Shown here piece by piece: positions 47,101-60,800 of a stretch of DNA of 64,000 bases. The position numbers and the translations under genes are program-made. Position 1 is the first letter of the stretch. Every line of letters starts with the position of its first letter. Source of the stretch: Muricea muricata. Its lineage: Eukaryota > Cnidaria > Anthozoa > Malacalcyonacea > Plexauridae. The notes beneath the pieces were generated by a model. The model ran no database searches and was not told the origin of the DNA. It saw only the letters and a list, made by a program, of their open reading frames with translations. Location of the stretch: contig OY979728.1 of NCBI GenBank assembly GCA_963855995.1, forward strand, positions 4,078,330 to 4,142,329, written 5' to 3'.

Positions 47101-49308
47101 TAATTAATTAACAACTTCGTGCACTTTAATCATATACAATCTATTTTTTCACCAATTTAGTCAATACATTTTTCTCGAAGTTGGGCCAAATTAATGCTTA
47201 AAAGATTGACAATTTAAACTTTTATCAGATACAGCAGGCACCCTGACCGTTCTCTATTATCTCTCTTCAGTTACCATTTGTTCGTCCTCTCCGTGCTTAA
47301 ATAACGGATCATGCGTTGTCCATGGATCTACAGGATATCTTTGTACATGTCTACCTGGATATTCAGGCGCTCGTTGTGAAAGTAAGAAACATATATACAG
47401 TCATCTTTTAAATAGTTAAAATTATAAAACATTCCTTGAAAAATCACGAAAAATCGTCCCAGAGACCAACTGCATTAGGTTGAGCTTACCAACCCTAGCC
47501 GAGGGGCAAAGACTACCGGTGCAATTTGCGATTTGTTAAACTGACCACAATTTTGTTGTTTTAGCGCACATTTCTCCCTCTCTATGTCAAAATGGAGGGA
47601 CATGTAATGTTGATGAATCTGGAAAACATATTTGTTCTTGCCTACCTGGATATTTCGGCAATTATTGCGAAAGTAAGACATAATATTCTTACACCTTTAA
47701 AAGTATAAAGAGTTCCTTAAAACATCAAAAGTATTGTTGCAGAGACCCATATCAATTATTTACCATGGTTAAGCAAACTAACGCTAGTCGTACGGCAGGG
47801 ACTGCCGGTGCATTTCTGAATTAAACTGTCCGCAATTTTGTTGTTTTCGCGCACATTTGTTCTCCCTCTCCATGTCAAACGGGAAGGACATGTAATGTTA
47901 ATGAATCTGGGGAATATATTTGTTCTTGTCTACAAGGTACTTCCGGGGCTCGGTGTGAACGTAAGAAATTATTCAGATACATTCTAGATAAATACGTAAC
48001 ATCCTTCAAAATATAATTTTACATGCAATAGGAGTTCCGTCTAATTTAATGAAGTTGCTACGGATTTTAAAAACTTGTTCAATTATAATGTTACAGCACT
48101 GACATCTGCAACCGATTTGTATGTTTTAGAAACCTGCACTTCCTGCAAAGAAATTCTTAACAATAATAGGTAATAAGAGCTGATAATACGTATCAACAGT
48201 AAAAACAAGGGAAGGGGGAGTGAAATGACTTAACAGTCTTTAAAGGTTGCTGAATCAAAAATACGAATTTTGCTGCATCATTGCTGGTAATTTACTTTAA
48301 AGCGTGGCATCAGTAACGAATGGGAGGTTCTGAACAAGGCATAATAAATCTGTCTTTTGTTTAGATCGGCAACCAATGGAATTTACCACCTCAAGTTAAA
48401 CGAGAACTCAGACATGTATCCAGTTTATTGTCATATGTCGAATTTGTCTGCCAAATGTGGTGGAGGGGGTTGGACACTAGTCATGAAATTGGGTGGAGAT
48501 GAGGTGAAGCATGTCATATATATTAAGCAAGAAAAGCTTTAATGCAATTCAGAAAAGATTTAAATTAACCGATATCATTATTTATATCAATTGCTATTAA
48601 TTTATTTATATTGGACTGCATGCGTTTACATTGAACCATGAATATTAAGAGTGAAGAAAACTCGACACGGCGAACGTGACATTTTCAGCGCGAATTTAAA
48701 TCACACTGACGAAAAATGCCAACAGCTAGCGCAGTTTTGGAAAAACATGAAATTGTCTGATACCAAAGTTCTTCTGTGTTGGTTTGTAGACAAGATTTGA
48801 ATACGATTCTGCATTTTGGACAAACAAGGAAACATGGAATGTTAATGAAGGTCTGAATGGTTTGACAGAGAATGAAGCAAAGCTAGCTTCGTATCACAAC
48901 ACTCCCTTCACCAAACTATGCCTGGGAATGACACGAAATGACGTCACAAATTGGATACTTGTCGACTACACCGCAACTTCGCTGTACAGTGTGATCGCAG
49001 ACGGAAGTTACCAGGAGACAAACTTGGGGAGAGCAGAATGGATGTCACTCCTAAATGACGCCGAATTACAATCTGCTTGCAACAAGGAAGGTTTTAATGC
49101 TCGGTGCTCAGAACCCATGCGAATGTCGCGAATTGGTATTTTAGGTGATAATCAAGGACAAAAAGATGGTGATTGTTCATGGTGCAATACAGTCATCGGT
49201 TTTGGCTTTCAAATGAAGGATTCGAAATGGTCTAGTGGGAACGTCTATGATAAATACGGCGAAACCGTTAAAAAGCTAGAGACATTTGGATATATTTTCG
49301 TTCAGTGA
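44194..49308 (+). CDS. Gene E: anchor-PAN-module G-EGF-EGF-fibrinogen-like protein
   Basis: Exons: 44194-44377, 44863-45092, 45402-45468, 46241-46663, 47271-47381, 47565-47672, 48130-48169, 48365-48503, 48790-49308, giving 606 aa with all phases agreeing. The N-terminus has a hydrophobic run ([15 protein letters not shown]); starting at Met24 would give a classical signal peptide. PAN ([13 protein letters not shown]), a Cys-bearing linker and module G ('KLND' variant) follow. EGF 1 has six Cys; EGF 2 has lost its first Cys through a 3-bp deletion. The fibrinogen-like domain starts [16 protein letters not shown], has [11 protein letters not shown] and ends with a '[12 protein letters not shown]' segment characteristic of the anthozoan matrix-protein-5-like group. 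A third EGF (47850-47960) has no AG acceptor and is assumed skipped. AATAAA lies at 49363. Probably a lectin-like or matrix protein; ligand unknown. Confidence 0.75.
47850..47960 (+). other. Third EGF exon of gene E with lost acceptor
   Basis: 111 bp, open, with all six cysteines and a good GTAAG donor, but the 3' splice AG has become CG ('gttttcg' where EGF 2 has 'gttttag'). The psiB' counterpart at 17574 shows the same CG, so the loss predates their split. Inclusion would add 37 aa without frame change (643 aa). Confidence 0.65.
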
Positions 49309-49362
49309 ACGATTATTAACATTGTAATCTGGACGATGAAGGATTTTAAAATACTGTTGCAC

Positions 49363-49368
49363 AATAAA
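49363..49368 (+). promoter_or_regulatory. Poly(A) signal of gene E
   Basis: AATAAA lies 55 bases after the stop codon. The same motif in the same context follows psiB' (19051-19056) and its copy at the start of duplication II. Confidence 0.65.
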
Positions 49369-49478
49369 ATTATCACTTATAGGTGTATTCAAAAATAGTC
49401 AGTAAACCGTAGACATCGAGTTTTATGTAGACTCATGTACGCTATCAAATATGAACATCTAAATCTATCATAAAAACA

Positions 49479-49528
49479 GTGAACCTGTTAAAAAGCTGGA
49501 GACATTTGGATATATTTTCGTTCCGTGA
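49479..49528 (+). pseudogene. Second copy of the fibrinogen exon tail
   Basis: Fifty bases repeat the last codons of gene E (lysine-rich '...[10 protein letters not shown]') and its stop. This is a small downstream duplication with no upstream exon. Confidence 0.75.
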
Positions 49529-49529
49529 A

Positions 49530-51030
49530 CAACGTTGTAATCCAACGAATTCATCCTTTAACTAACGATGAAAGATTTTTAGAATTCTTCATCGTTTGTG
49601 CAATAGAATTATCATAACACATACGTGTATTGAAACAATAGCTGCATCTAACAGTCGATAATGATTTTTATTTTGGTTCAGTTTAAGGCGGATTTCTAGT
49701 GTTCATAGGAAGCTCCTCGTAGCTCGCAACGAGTGGAATTTACACTATCAAGTTACTATTGACACAGTGCAGTAATTTTTCATCTGTAAATTAGGGAATT
49801 TCGTTAGAGATCTTCGAGAAAACTAATAAATCAGTACCATAATTTTATGGAAACACCACGTATTTTTTTCCTATAAAAAATTTACCTGGTGTTTCGACAT
49901 AAAACTAATATTAATAATCTAATGCATGCAATTATGATATCACTTGCACTTTATACATACAAAAACATGTATATATAGTATATAGTAAGGACTTGTAGCA
50001 AGAACGTTACAAAATGTCCGTTATGCATGTAGAGTTCAGTGTACTAAATAAATTTCAAAACCTTTAGCAAGATACAAACACGTTTTTAAATGCCTCTTCT
50101 GGTAATGCCCCACTTTAGAACCTTTGAAAATATGTATATGACCTACATGTCCAAGGTTGGATCATCGCTGACCCTCGTTAAAATTTAACCCTCATTTAAC
50201 CATGCATGATGTCTTAATCGGTGCATTTATAAATGCCTGTTTAGTTCATTGAAAATTCAGTTCACAATGAAGCATCTGATGTTGATCTTTACAAATAAAG
50301 TTACAGGAAAGCGATTCTATGTTGATATGTAAACCCTTGTGACATTTTATTGAAATGTTTAATTGTTTTGGATTCAACCTGATTCAATGATCGAACAACT
50401 GACAAAAACTTAGCTTTTTGCATAACAAAGTTTGTGATTAAATTTTGAAGTAAACTTTATTAATAGATACAATTATTGGTTTGCCCATTCTTGACTCTGC
50501 CAAGCTTGTTTTCGACTATTGGCCGTATATTATCAGAACAATTTTCATTTGACACAGATCAGGCTGGGGTTAAAGTTTGCGCTTCGTCTTACGGAACGTG
50601 ACTCGAAAAAAATACACGTGTGGCCGTTTGCCAAGAAATATCGGTTTTCTAACATGCGCTTTCATGCGTGCTGTCTTGTGACTTGAAAATATACAGATAT
50701 TTCAATTAAGGTTGTCCTTCCAAAAGCGTAAACTGTGAACTGTGAGCGCGAAAGAGATGATGGATTATTGTTTATTTAGGCCCTGATTTCTATAGAATTA
50801 CCTTTGTAGCAAGTAAATTTGCCGTAATAAGTTTCCTGTGTTCCTTTATGCTGTTTCACAGAAATAATTCTGAGTTTAGAGGTGAAAATAAGCAATTACC
50901 CGTCATCCCTTGAGCATCCCTCATAGCCTACACTATACGCTTTTAAAAGGACAACCTTTATTAAAATAGCTATAAATAAATCTCTTCAAATAGCAGTGTT
51001 GTTTGTACCGTATGAACAATATATACCGGA
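49530..51030. other. Intergenic region after gene E
   Basis: I see no exon or RNA gene. 50845-50970 resembles the intron that follows module G (for example 46880-46975), so array sequence continues here in decayed form. Confidence 0.45.
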
Positions 51031-51037
51031 CAATTCA

Positions 51038-51166
51038 AGTTTATATTAAATTTTATTTGCTAACGTTTCGTTGCTGCATCGCAACATCAGAGCTACAACA
51101 AAACGTTAGAACAAAACGAAAAACCTTAGCGACGAAACGTTAGCAAATACAATTTAATATAAACTC
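51038..51166. mobile_element. Short palindromic MITE
   Basis: 'agtttatattaaattttatttgctaacgtttcg' (described by its ends: AGTTTATATT...ACGTTTCG) at 51039-51072 pairs with 51132-51165. The central loop has an extra 'aaaacgtta' repeat. No clear target duplication is visible. Confidence 0.7.
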
Positions 51167-51602
51167 AAATTGTTTGATATGTATGCATTTAAACTAACTT
51201 CCTGGGCATTAGTACATTAATATTTCAGATTACGTTTTCCGCCTGGTAGTTCAATTGTCAATATATACCGTCGTTGTAGCAATTAACCACGTTGCTCCAC
51301 GTGCTTTTTACAAGCACTGCAGCGAAAAGAAGACGCTGGTTGATTTCGATATTGAAGAGAATAAAAACCTAAATACTACACTTGCTCTTTGGAATACTAA
51401 CAGTCCTCATTTCCTGCTCGATATGCGCAGACTCCCGAAGTTTATACTGAATGCTCATCTTGATGGCTTGTGATGAGTACGAACCCAAGGAATTGGAATT
51501 TTTAGAATATTTTTTTAAAACTAGATTGGTAAGTTACCAACAGGGGGAGGGGTGGTTTTGCTCCTCAGTGAGATCACTCATTCGATATTCTCGAAGTATT
51601 AA

Positions 51603-51764
51603 CATAGGCGGCCCAATTCAGTGTGTAGTTTCATATAGAGATCAGTAGCTAGCGGTAGCGTATTGTTTACATATATAAAACATGTATTTTATATATGTAA
51701 ACAATACGCTACCGCTCGCTACAGATCTCTATATGAAACTACACACTGAATTGGGCCGCCTATG
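51603..51764. mobile_element. Near-perfect 162-bp palindrome, hAT-like MITE
   Basis: The element is almost fully self-complementary, with ends CATAGGCGGCCC and GGGCCGCCTATG flanked by GTATTAA on both sides. The first nine bases equal those of the hAT element at 38638, suggesting mobilisation by a related transposase. Confidence 0.85.
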
Positions 51765-53089
51765 GTATTAATTGCAAAATTTGGTGCATAAAACATTTTT
51801 ATGAAAAGTCTGAAGTTATCTGGCATCACCAGTACTGAGCTCTGACTTATTTCACTTAAAATTGTGAAAGCTTTCATCATTGTGACATTTTTAATTGTCA
51901 ACCATGGCCTTGCTCAATATCAAATAATTGGAAGCTGACGCGAGTTTTGTTTCAGAAGAAGTATTTTTTTTCTTCTTTGTTCTAGTGCGCACTGTTAGGA
52001 GCTGGGAAATTTGTCTGAGCATGCGCCAGATAAGCCTGCGTGAACGCGTGGAAATTGCGTGATTTACGCGTGATATTTAAAAATCATATGACAAACATGG
52101 ATCACAAGTATTTTCAATGGACTAAACGACCTTTTAGCGTAATTTTTAAGAGCACGCAAACAAATCAGGTGAGTAGATATAAACATGAAGGCCAAGTTCC
52201 AGCTAAAATCATGTTGGAGCAAAAGGCTGATTTTTTAAAATTCGACTCAAACTAGTCAACGCTCGTACTCGAACAACAGTACAAAAATGTGACTGAAATC
52301 GATCGACTAAACGCATTAGTCAATTGAAAAATATCCTTACCATTTGTACGAAAACATTTATACAGTATCAAAGACATCATTGCACTGACAGCCCACGTGA
52401 TTGTGGATGTTTTATCACTTTCACGACCATTTCAACAACAACCGTAATTTAAAGTACTTTTCCGGTAGCGAGTTTCATAACAAACTATTGGCCATGAGCG
52501 GAATTTATAAAACAAAAAAATTGGTTTCGAAAGGAACATAAACATATTGGAAGTAACAGGAAACACATAACTTTTTGGAGCAAAAGCTAAATTTTTCAGT
52601 ATTAAGTCAAACGTAAATTCAACATCGCGCTTAATTCTTGGCAACCCACTCGCATGTCAAAGTTTGGAAATTTGCTTCAACAGACGATGTCATCAGTTCA
52701 AAATATGATTAACTGACAGCTATATCAGTCCTTTACTGAAATCAATAAAAAATTGTGAACAAAATTATAACTGGCTCCTCAAAGAAACTAAATTCCGAGC
52801 ACCTCTGAAACCAATCTGTATTTCGCAAATAATATGCTAATTACATTTTGTGTTCAGCCGCCAACAATATTTTTGCACAGCGGTGACAAATTTCCCAGCT
52901 GCTCGCACTGTTGGTATTCGTCGTACGGGTACGCTGTGGCCAGCTACTCTGGGCCAATTCTGAGTCAGCATATTAGCATTCTCATTCGAATCAAAACAAG
53001 GCACTTTGAGTAAAGTCGATCGCACTCGATAACGTTTTAAATGTGATTTTTAGCGCTTTTGCTCGTTTCAAAGCTAGCAAAAGACTACC
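51765..53089. other. No gene seen
   Basis: Short ORFs only, none with splice context or recognisable composition. 52860-52930 contains a GC-richer patch but no motif I can name. Confidence 0.4.
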
Positions 53090-53168
53090 ATGTCTACCTT
53101 TGCGTTCCTGCTACTAGTTGGAGTGACTTCAGGCGGTTATCAAACAGTTTTTGGTTCAAACTGTTGCG
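53090..53168 (+). CDS. Candidate signal-peptide exon of an unrelated gene (partial)
   Basis: The ATG at 53090 opens a 26-codon signal-like sequence (MSTFAFLLLVGVTSGG) with a double Cys near the end, then a GTAAGC donor in phase 1, the phase used by the array genes. 'accATGt' is an acceptable start context. No following exon can be identified in the next 3 kb, so the downstream gene, if real, has a long intron or is broken. Confidence 0.35.
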
Positions 53169-56100
53169 GTAAGCTATTAACGTTACGTTTTGCGAAATTG
53201 TATTTATAGGGCTTTCTTGACTGGTTGTAAAAGCTAGTAATACACAAAGCGGCTTGTTTAGAACGATTGTACTCTCCGCTGCAACCGCATATTGTTTCTA
53301 TGTGGTGTTACGTATAAATTCACTTAGGTACTGTTAGTTTTGTATCTTTGTTTTGACAAACCAACGGCAAAAGCATTGGTGCGTATGTTGATCTTTTCCA
53401 TTAATTCTTTCATATGTCGTGTTTGAACAATTGCGCGATTACAGTTATACACTGGCAGGTTTTGTCGCTTTGGGCGTTTATAAACGGAAGATGGCGAGCA
53501 AGCAATAATCACTTCCTGGCAAGAATGTACTTATAAGCATAAATAATTAACAGTTCGCGGATGTATAATACAATATTTGCGGTAACTCAAGGTCAGAGTG
53601 GCTTAAAGATATACAAGAAAAGTCTAGATAAAATTGAATTAATTAATTATTAACTCGTTTAGTTCACAGAACTACTCTTCACAAACATGGCTTTTTAGGA
53701 ATTTGGTCATCTCAACGCAAATGCAAATGTTTTTCCCCTGTTTAAAAAATGCTACTACAGCTTGCACTGTGTTATAGTCTGTCATCTTAGTAGCATACCA
53801 CTATGTCAGCACCCTAGTCCCCAGATAAAAATAGTATGCTACTAGTAAATTATGATCAAGCGGTTTTGCTGCTTGTTTATTGATCAACTTTTAACAGGGC
53901 CATGAGAGTGATTGAAACTTTGTAATTTTCAGTTAAGGCATGGCTATGGTAGTAGATCTGTTAACACTGTAATGGTGTAAGTATGGCTACACAGTGCTAG
54001 CCAATAAGATATCAAAGCATGTTGGTGTAAACAGGGTTATTTTGACTGCACTGTTTTAACCATTTAACAATACCAGCTCAAATATCAAAATGTAAACATT
54101 TGATATTCAAATCAAACAATTTGAACATTTAGCTGTGTCAAGTTACTGGAGTTGCCAGTTGAGTAATACTGTAACTGGCTTCTTTCCGACATCAATATTT
54201 TACATTTAGAAGTGAATTGAAATTGAATGGTTCCCGTGAAGCAATAGCAGAGATAAAAAATTAGAGAAAAAAAAGTTTAGCAAACACAGATTTGCAAGAT
54301 ATGTACATTTGAGTGTAAATCGCAAAATACCATTAATTTGGTACTGACATTTTGTCTTGGGGATATTTTGAGCATGCCATAGCGACATGGCATGTGATAC
54401 TGGTTATTCTAACTAGCACAAAACTTAAATAGGAATTGAAGTCCTTAAACTTTAACAAATGCTTTGCTTACATTTTGAACTTTTATATTGGGTGAAATAT
54501 GATATACTGCATGTCTAACACTGTTTTGGTTCACTGTGCTTGTAAATGGATGTAAACCAGTGTTCTGATTCAAAACGAGTTGAAAAAAATGCAAATTTGA
54601 ACGTTGTTTACAACAGTGGGTTCCTTTTGCAAAAATAATGTGCAGAAGGACTGTAACAATCAAACTTTTGATATTCCAAGCTCAATTAGAAACTAATGTA
54701 GTAGTGGTCGTAACTTTAATCAAACTCGCAAAAAGTTTACAACAATGAAGAATCAGCAAAACAAACAACAAGGACATAGGTTAAAATAACAACAATAATG
54801 CCAGCATGATAAGGGATAAGCAAACAGACTTAAAGTCTCGAAAACACAGATCCCATAATGTCAGTGTTACCTTGCCTTAATGATAATTTGAATTGTGCAG
54901 TTTTTGTATGAAATATTAAAGTTGAGAGCATTAGGGCATAAAGCGACGTCATACTGGCCGAGATTGTCTGATTTCAATGCCTTTTTATGAGTAAACTTAA
55001 TTATATAGAATAAGGCAATAGCAGTAAGCAATATAGATGACCACATCAAGGCACAGTGCCACTCAATATCGGTAAGTTTCAATGTCTAAACAGGTGGCAG
55101 GATTTACTCATTGCAGGCATAACTGAACAGTTGGGCAACAGATATTTGCCTAACTGAAAAATTCTAAAATTTATTGTTTTCATCCAAACATCTTCAGTGT
55201 GAGTTCCCTGGTTCTCCTATATTTTATTCCCCCCCCCCCCCCCCTTTGTTCTCAAATTATTTTTTGCATTTCTATGTTCCAATTAGAAAATGTACAGTGT
55301 TTCCTTGTCCTCCCACCCAGCAAGAAAACAAAACCCTGGAGACCCTCATAAAAGCCTGAGGTTGTTTTGATTTTTTCATCACCATTTACTGTACTTGCAG
55401 CATTCAAATTTCAAGCTTATTAAAATATGTGTAATTTGTTCAAACCCATACTGTATATTAAAGAATGTAAATAATTAGGAACCAATTTATTATTTATTTT
55501 ATTAATATTTCCTAAATTATTCATAAAAAGAACAACTTAAACAGAAAATACTCACGGTAAGGCGAAACTTTTTTGAAACGATAAGAGCTCCTATAACAAC
55601 ATTAATAGATCAAAATTTATAACAGCTAATCAGTTGATGATTGTTATCGAGGAAATAATTATATATCTATACACAATAATATATAAGGAAATAGTAATAT
55701 ATATGAATATATACAGTTGTATTTAATGAATGACGATGCAAAGGAGTGAAGAACGTCATGGTGTGAGATGAATATTTGGTCGATAATCCGAGAAAAATAG
55801 CTTAATTTTCACTAATTACATTATATTATTTAACCTTAAAGAATACCTGTGCTTCGTTTTTCGTCTTTTTTTGGGGTATTCCCATTATTTCGGTAGAAAT
55901 ATGTTTTTTCTGCGAACCATGACCGGTTCGTTTCTCGCGCAAGCGTCGCCATTGTGAAAATACAAAATTTTTAGCGGGAAGTGATCACGTGATTGGAGGG
56001 AGTATGATTTGTGCGTACGATACAGAGGGTGGGGTGGTTGGGGGGGGGGGGGGTGCGGGGTAAACCATTACTATACTAAAAAATATACTTTGGTGAAACT

Positions 56101-56394
56101 TCGTTGAAAGTAGTACTGAAGTAGAATGTTTATTTGGGCAGTAGAAAACCAAAGTCAAAGCCCGGCTGTGCCAAGCAGATTCTCACTTGCCTGATCACAG
56201 TTGACTCTAACTTTAATTTTTTTACCATGCCAAAGTATAAGAAAAGTAACGAGAAAAAGAAGTGAATATATATTAACCAGAAATCGTACTCCGTCGTTAA
56301 AACAAATATTGCTATTATTTTATATTGTTATTTAGTAATTAGTGAGTTTTTAACTTAAATAAAAAGAATAAATAACACCTTCGAAAACTTGAGA
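53169..56394. other. Gene-less stretch
   Basis: No exon is supported. Notable only are a C tract at 55230-55246 and a G tract at 56040-56053. AT-rich with scattered stops in all frames. Confidence 0.45.
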
Positions 56395-57530
56395 GGGACT
56401 GCGATAATAGCTGACGATCTGCTGGTGTTAAGGGGAAGGTGATGATATCGAGTCCGCTACAAAAGATCACGACGAGAATCTCAAAAACGCTTTACAAAGA
56501 GCTCGGGAAAAAACCTTAAGCTAAACAAAGAGAAATTCAAATCAAGGATGACTGAAGTTCCATAAATTGGACATCTGCTGACGTCCGAAGGAATTCAAAC
56601 CAGACCAGAACAAAGTCGAAGCTGTACAGAAGATACCACAACCAACGGATGTGCCCTCGGTGAAGAGATTCCTCGGAATGGTGAACTATCTTTCCAAATT
56701 CCTTCCCAACATTTCAACGATAACTAAACCACTTTGCAAGCTGGAAGCGAAAGGTGTTGAGTGGCACTTGGACGACAATCAGCAGAAAGCATTTGATGAG
56801 GCAAAAACACTGATCACATGTCATCCGGTTCTGCAATACTACGATGTAACCAAATAAGTTACCGTCCAATGCGACGCATCGCAGTCAGGAGTTGGAGCAG
56901 CACTTCTACAAGAACGACATCCAGTAGCATTTACATCCCGAGCACTCACCTCTACCGAGAAAAACTACGCCCAAATACAAAAGGAGCTTTTAGCCATAGT
57001 GCATGCTTGCGATCGTTTTGATCAATGCGTATTTGGGTGAGATTACCGTCGAAACCGATCATAAGCCACTGGAGGTGATTTTAAAAAAGCCTGTTCTTGC
57101 AGCACCCAAACGGCTACAAGGAATGATGATGCAATTCCAAAAATAAAACTTGAGAGTCGTCTACAAACGAGGGTCTGAAATGTACATCGCCGATACCTTA
57201 AGCAGAGCTTATCTGACTGCCCCAAACCAAGTTAGCGAAGAGGAGCAAGAGTTTATTAGGGCTGTTGAAAACGTAAAAATGACTAAGCACCTCCCCATTA
57301 GCCCAGAACGCTTGCAGGAAATGCAAGAGAAAACACGAGACGATGTAACTCTCCAAGATCTAAAAAAGAATATTGAAAATGGATGGCCAGATGAGAGAAG
57401 CAAAGTACTACCGCGAACAAGAGCTTACTATAAATTCCGCGGCGAACTGTCAGTACAAGGTGGTGTTCTCTTCAAAGGCGAACGAGTTATTGTGCCGATG
57501 GCGATGAAAGCTCCATTGTGCCTCCTTGAG
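56395..57530 (+). pseudogene. Ty3/gypsy-type pol fragment, broken
   Basis: Pieces in order: an RT catalytic segment (ADDLLV, about 56409), the RT end ('IGHLLTSEGIQT'), the connection region ('KRFLGMVNYLSKFLPN', 56662-56710), RNase H ('QCDASQSGVGAALLQ', about 56866) and its end ('IADTLSRAYL', 57186-57215), then part of the pre-integrase region to about 57530. Frameshifts occur near 56540-56625 and 57035, and a stop lies at 56855. No protease, integrase core or LTR is seen. This is a dead internal fragment. Confidence 0.85.
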
Positions 57531-57796
57531 TCGACGTGTGTCGAAGTGTTTCTAATAAATTGGCAGATAATAGCTGAATTTCTGTATTTATATAAGCTGA
57601 AGAATTGATTATTATTATTGTCCTGGCATTTAAGAAAAGATTAGTAACAGAGGAACTACAATATAACATCATATAAAGTCTAGTAAATACCGGTCCGGTT
57701 ATTACTAGTAAATATCTACTTGATCGACTCGTGGTTATACAACATCATTCGAGCCGCTTTATCGGAGAATAGACTACAATCATGTCGCTGTCATAC

Positions 57797-57843
57797 CATT
57801 ATTATTATTATTATCATTATTATTATTATTATCATTATTACAT
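57797..57843. repeat. ATT microsatellite at the 5' side of the R2-like LINE
   Basis: (ATT)n with ATC interruptions directly precedes the LINE. A further (ATT)n stands at the 3' side (61346-61363) and a third one at 61722-61747. Confidence 0.9.
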
Positions 57844-60800
57844 TGAGCAGGGACAGGTTTATACGTGCTCTGTACATGTCAGCAGTTTTATCGCTATTTT
57901 GTATTTGAATCACAGTATTTCCTAACAAATCTTGATCTTTTTAATCATATAAAGAATAACATAATGATTCGTTCAAGTATTATCGCTATGTTATCGATTT
58001 GTGTCGTTTGTTCGTTTTGTGATCAAGATTTCGTCTCCCTTGGTCGCCATACATGGCGTTGCAAACAACGCATTAATCATGCTGAACAAGATCGTCCTAA
58101 TACTTCATCAAGAGAAGTGCCTGTTATGCAGTCGCCTAATGTTGCTGTACAAAGCCGCACTGTTGTAAAATGTTGTTGTGGTAAGATATGCAAAGGTGCA
58201 CGGGGCCTTAAAATGCATCAGCGAAGTTGTCAAGTGATACACGGCCTTAACGACGAACTGTCTGCTGATATTGAAGAGCAAATAACGACGGATAACACTA
58301 CAGATCCTCCTGAAACTTATAGTCATAGTATTGATACTGATATAACTAATGACGAAAGTTTACCCGAACTGAAACAAGGCATAAATTTACCCAAAAATGA
58401 CTCTGGATGGCTAACGGCTAACGATTATTTTAAATGTACGCTCCAGTTGTATGATCCAATCAGATTGCCTGACGTGAACTCAAAAATCAAGCTACTAAAT
58501 GACGTTATATACAACTACTTTGCAGATAATTTTGGTCATAACGAAACTGTACCTGACGAATGTATGGTTGATAAATATAAAGAATGCACCGTAAAGGAGT
58601 TAAAGAAAGCTTTACAAAATTTAAAGTCCAACCATGGTGACCTCAGTGAAATTAAATACGTCTCCCGCACGTTGCGTAACAAGCTTCGTAATAACAACAA
58701 CAATGAGTTAACCTCTAGCAGCAATGAGTCATTCAATCACGACAATTTTATCGGACGGAACTTTTGGGGCTATATTAAAAAAGTTATCAATAAGAAAGAC
58801 TCAATATTGCCATCATTTAACGTGACAGATTGCTTTACTTATTTTTCTAAATCTCTGGCTAAAATTAATCCGACTAAACTCTTTAATATTCCCAGCTGGA
58901 TTCCAAATTTATCTGATCCCGAAGTTCAATTCAACCTTGACCCCCCAACATATCAACAAATTTCCAATATTATACGTAAAATGAAATCGTCTGGCTCTCC
59001 TTGCCCTCTCGACCAGCTTTCAATAATATGTTTTAAACGATGTCCCTATCTGAGAACCTACCTCAGTGAACTAATTCATGAAATTTGGCTATCTGGAACT
59101 GTCCCAACTGAATGGAAAAAAGCATGTACCATTTTAATCCATAAGAAAGGCAACACTAATGACCCTTCAAATTTCCGTCCAATAACACTTGAGTCCATAC
59201 CCCTAAAAGTATTTACATCTTGTTTGCGAAACGCAATGTATTCCTTCCTCGCATCTAATAACTTCATCGAACATAGCATACAAAAAGGCTTCACACCTAA
59301 CCTGTCTGGCACTCTAGAACACACATCGCAAATGGCCGACATCATCAATAAAGCCCGGATCAGACAACGATCTATTGTCATCACCTTACTTGATCTGAAG
59401 AATGCTTTTGGCGAAGTTCATCACAATCTCATCCAATCGGTACTCGACTATCACCATATCCCTGATCACATCAAATTTGTTATCAAAAGTTTATACACTG
59501 ATTTCCAAACCTCAATAATTACCTCAGAATTCTGCACCCCCTTTATATCTGTTGGCCGTGGCGTATTGCAAGGAGATTGCCTCAGTCCTCTTCTTTTTAA
59601 TATGTGCTTCAACACTTTCATCCAACATATCAAAGCTGAGAAGTACCGTCAATTTGGCTTCTCCTTCAAATTATTAAATCCAATCCACTGGTTCCAATTC
59701 GCTGATGACGCAGCCGTAGTCACTGGCCAAGAATCTGAGAACCAGCATCTCTTAAATCGTTTTTCCATCTGGTGCCAATGGTCCAATATGATTATCAGAG
59801 TTGATAAGTGCAGTACGTTTGGCATCAAGAAAGCAATCTCAAAATCGGTCCAATATTTACCAAAACTCATCATCAACAATAAACTGATACCAACAACAAA
59901 GATTGGAGAAGCATTTCAATATTTAGGGCGTTATTTTGATTTTAACATGTCGAATGATAACCATAAGATGGAACTAACCAAACTCATTAATGAACTAATG
60001 ACTGATATTGACTCAAAGCCACTCCATCCAAGAAATAAGCTTCTCGTGTACAGTCGTTATGTTTTATCTAAATTGTCCTGGCACTTCACCGTTGCAACAC
60101 TTTCTAAAACATGGGTTATTGAAAATATTGATCCCGTAGTCAACCAATACATCCGTAAATGGCTTGAAATTCCAATCTCGGGGACATTAAGTTCTGTTTT
60201 CCTAACCTGCAGCAAATTTGGTCAAAGTATTTATCCTCCATCGGTGAAATTTATCCAATGCCAAACAGTTCTTCGACAAGCTTTAAAACTGTCTCCTAAT
60301 GAATCAATTAACGAACTGTGGAAATCAACTAATACTCATACGAATATCCAATATGACGTTTATAACTCAACCAAAGAAGTACTTAAAGTTTTTCGCTCTG
60401 AACATGAAGAAAAATTGCAAAACCAATTAACTTGTCAAGGATCCTTTTTCTCTAGTGTTACAAAGTTTTCATTGTCAAAGCTGAACAAGATGTGGTCCAC
60501 TGCTCAGTCAAAACTCCCGAAAAACATTTTCAACTTTACCATACGCTATATTAATAACTCTCTTCCGACAGGTAAAAACCTTAACCGATGGGGTATATCT
60601 TCAAGTCCAGGATGCACCTTTTGTCTCAGCCCAGAATCATTACTACACGTGGTCGCTGGATGTCAGTTTTATCTCGATCGATTTACATGGAGACACAATT
60701 CTATCCTGAACTTTGTTGCTAATACTTTTCAAACTGTGAACGGTGCTACACTCTATGCTGATATACCTGGATTCAAAAGTCCAGCAATAATTACTGGTGA

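Noticed and set aside
56395-57530. Intact Ty3/gypsy element
   Set aside because: Frameshifts and a stop within RT and RNase H, and no LTR or integrase core seen.
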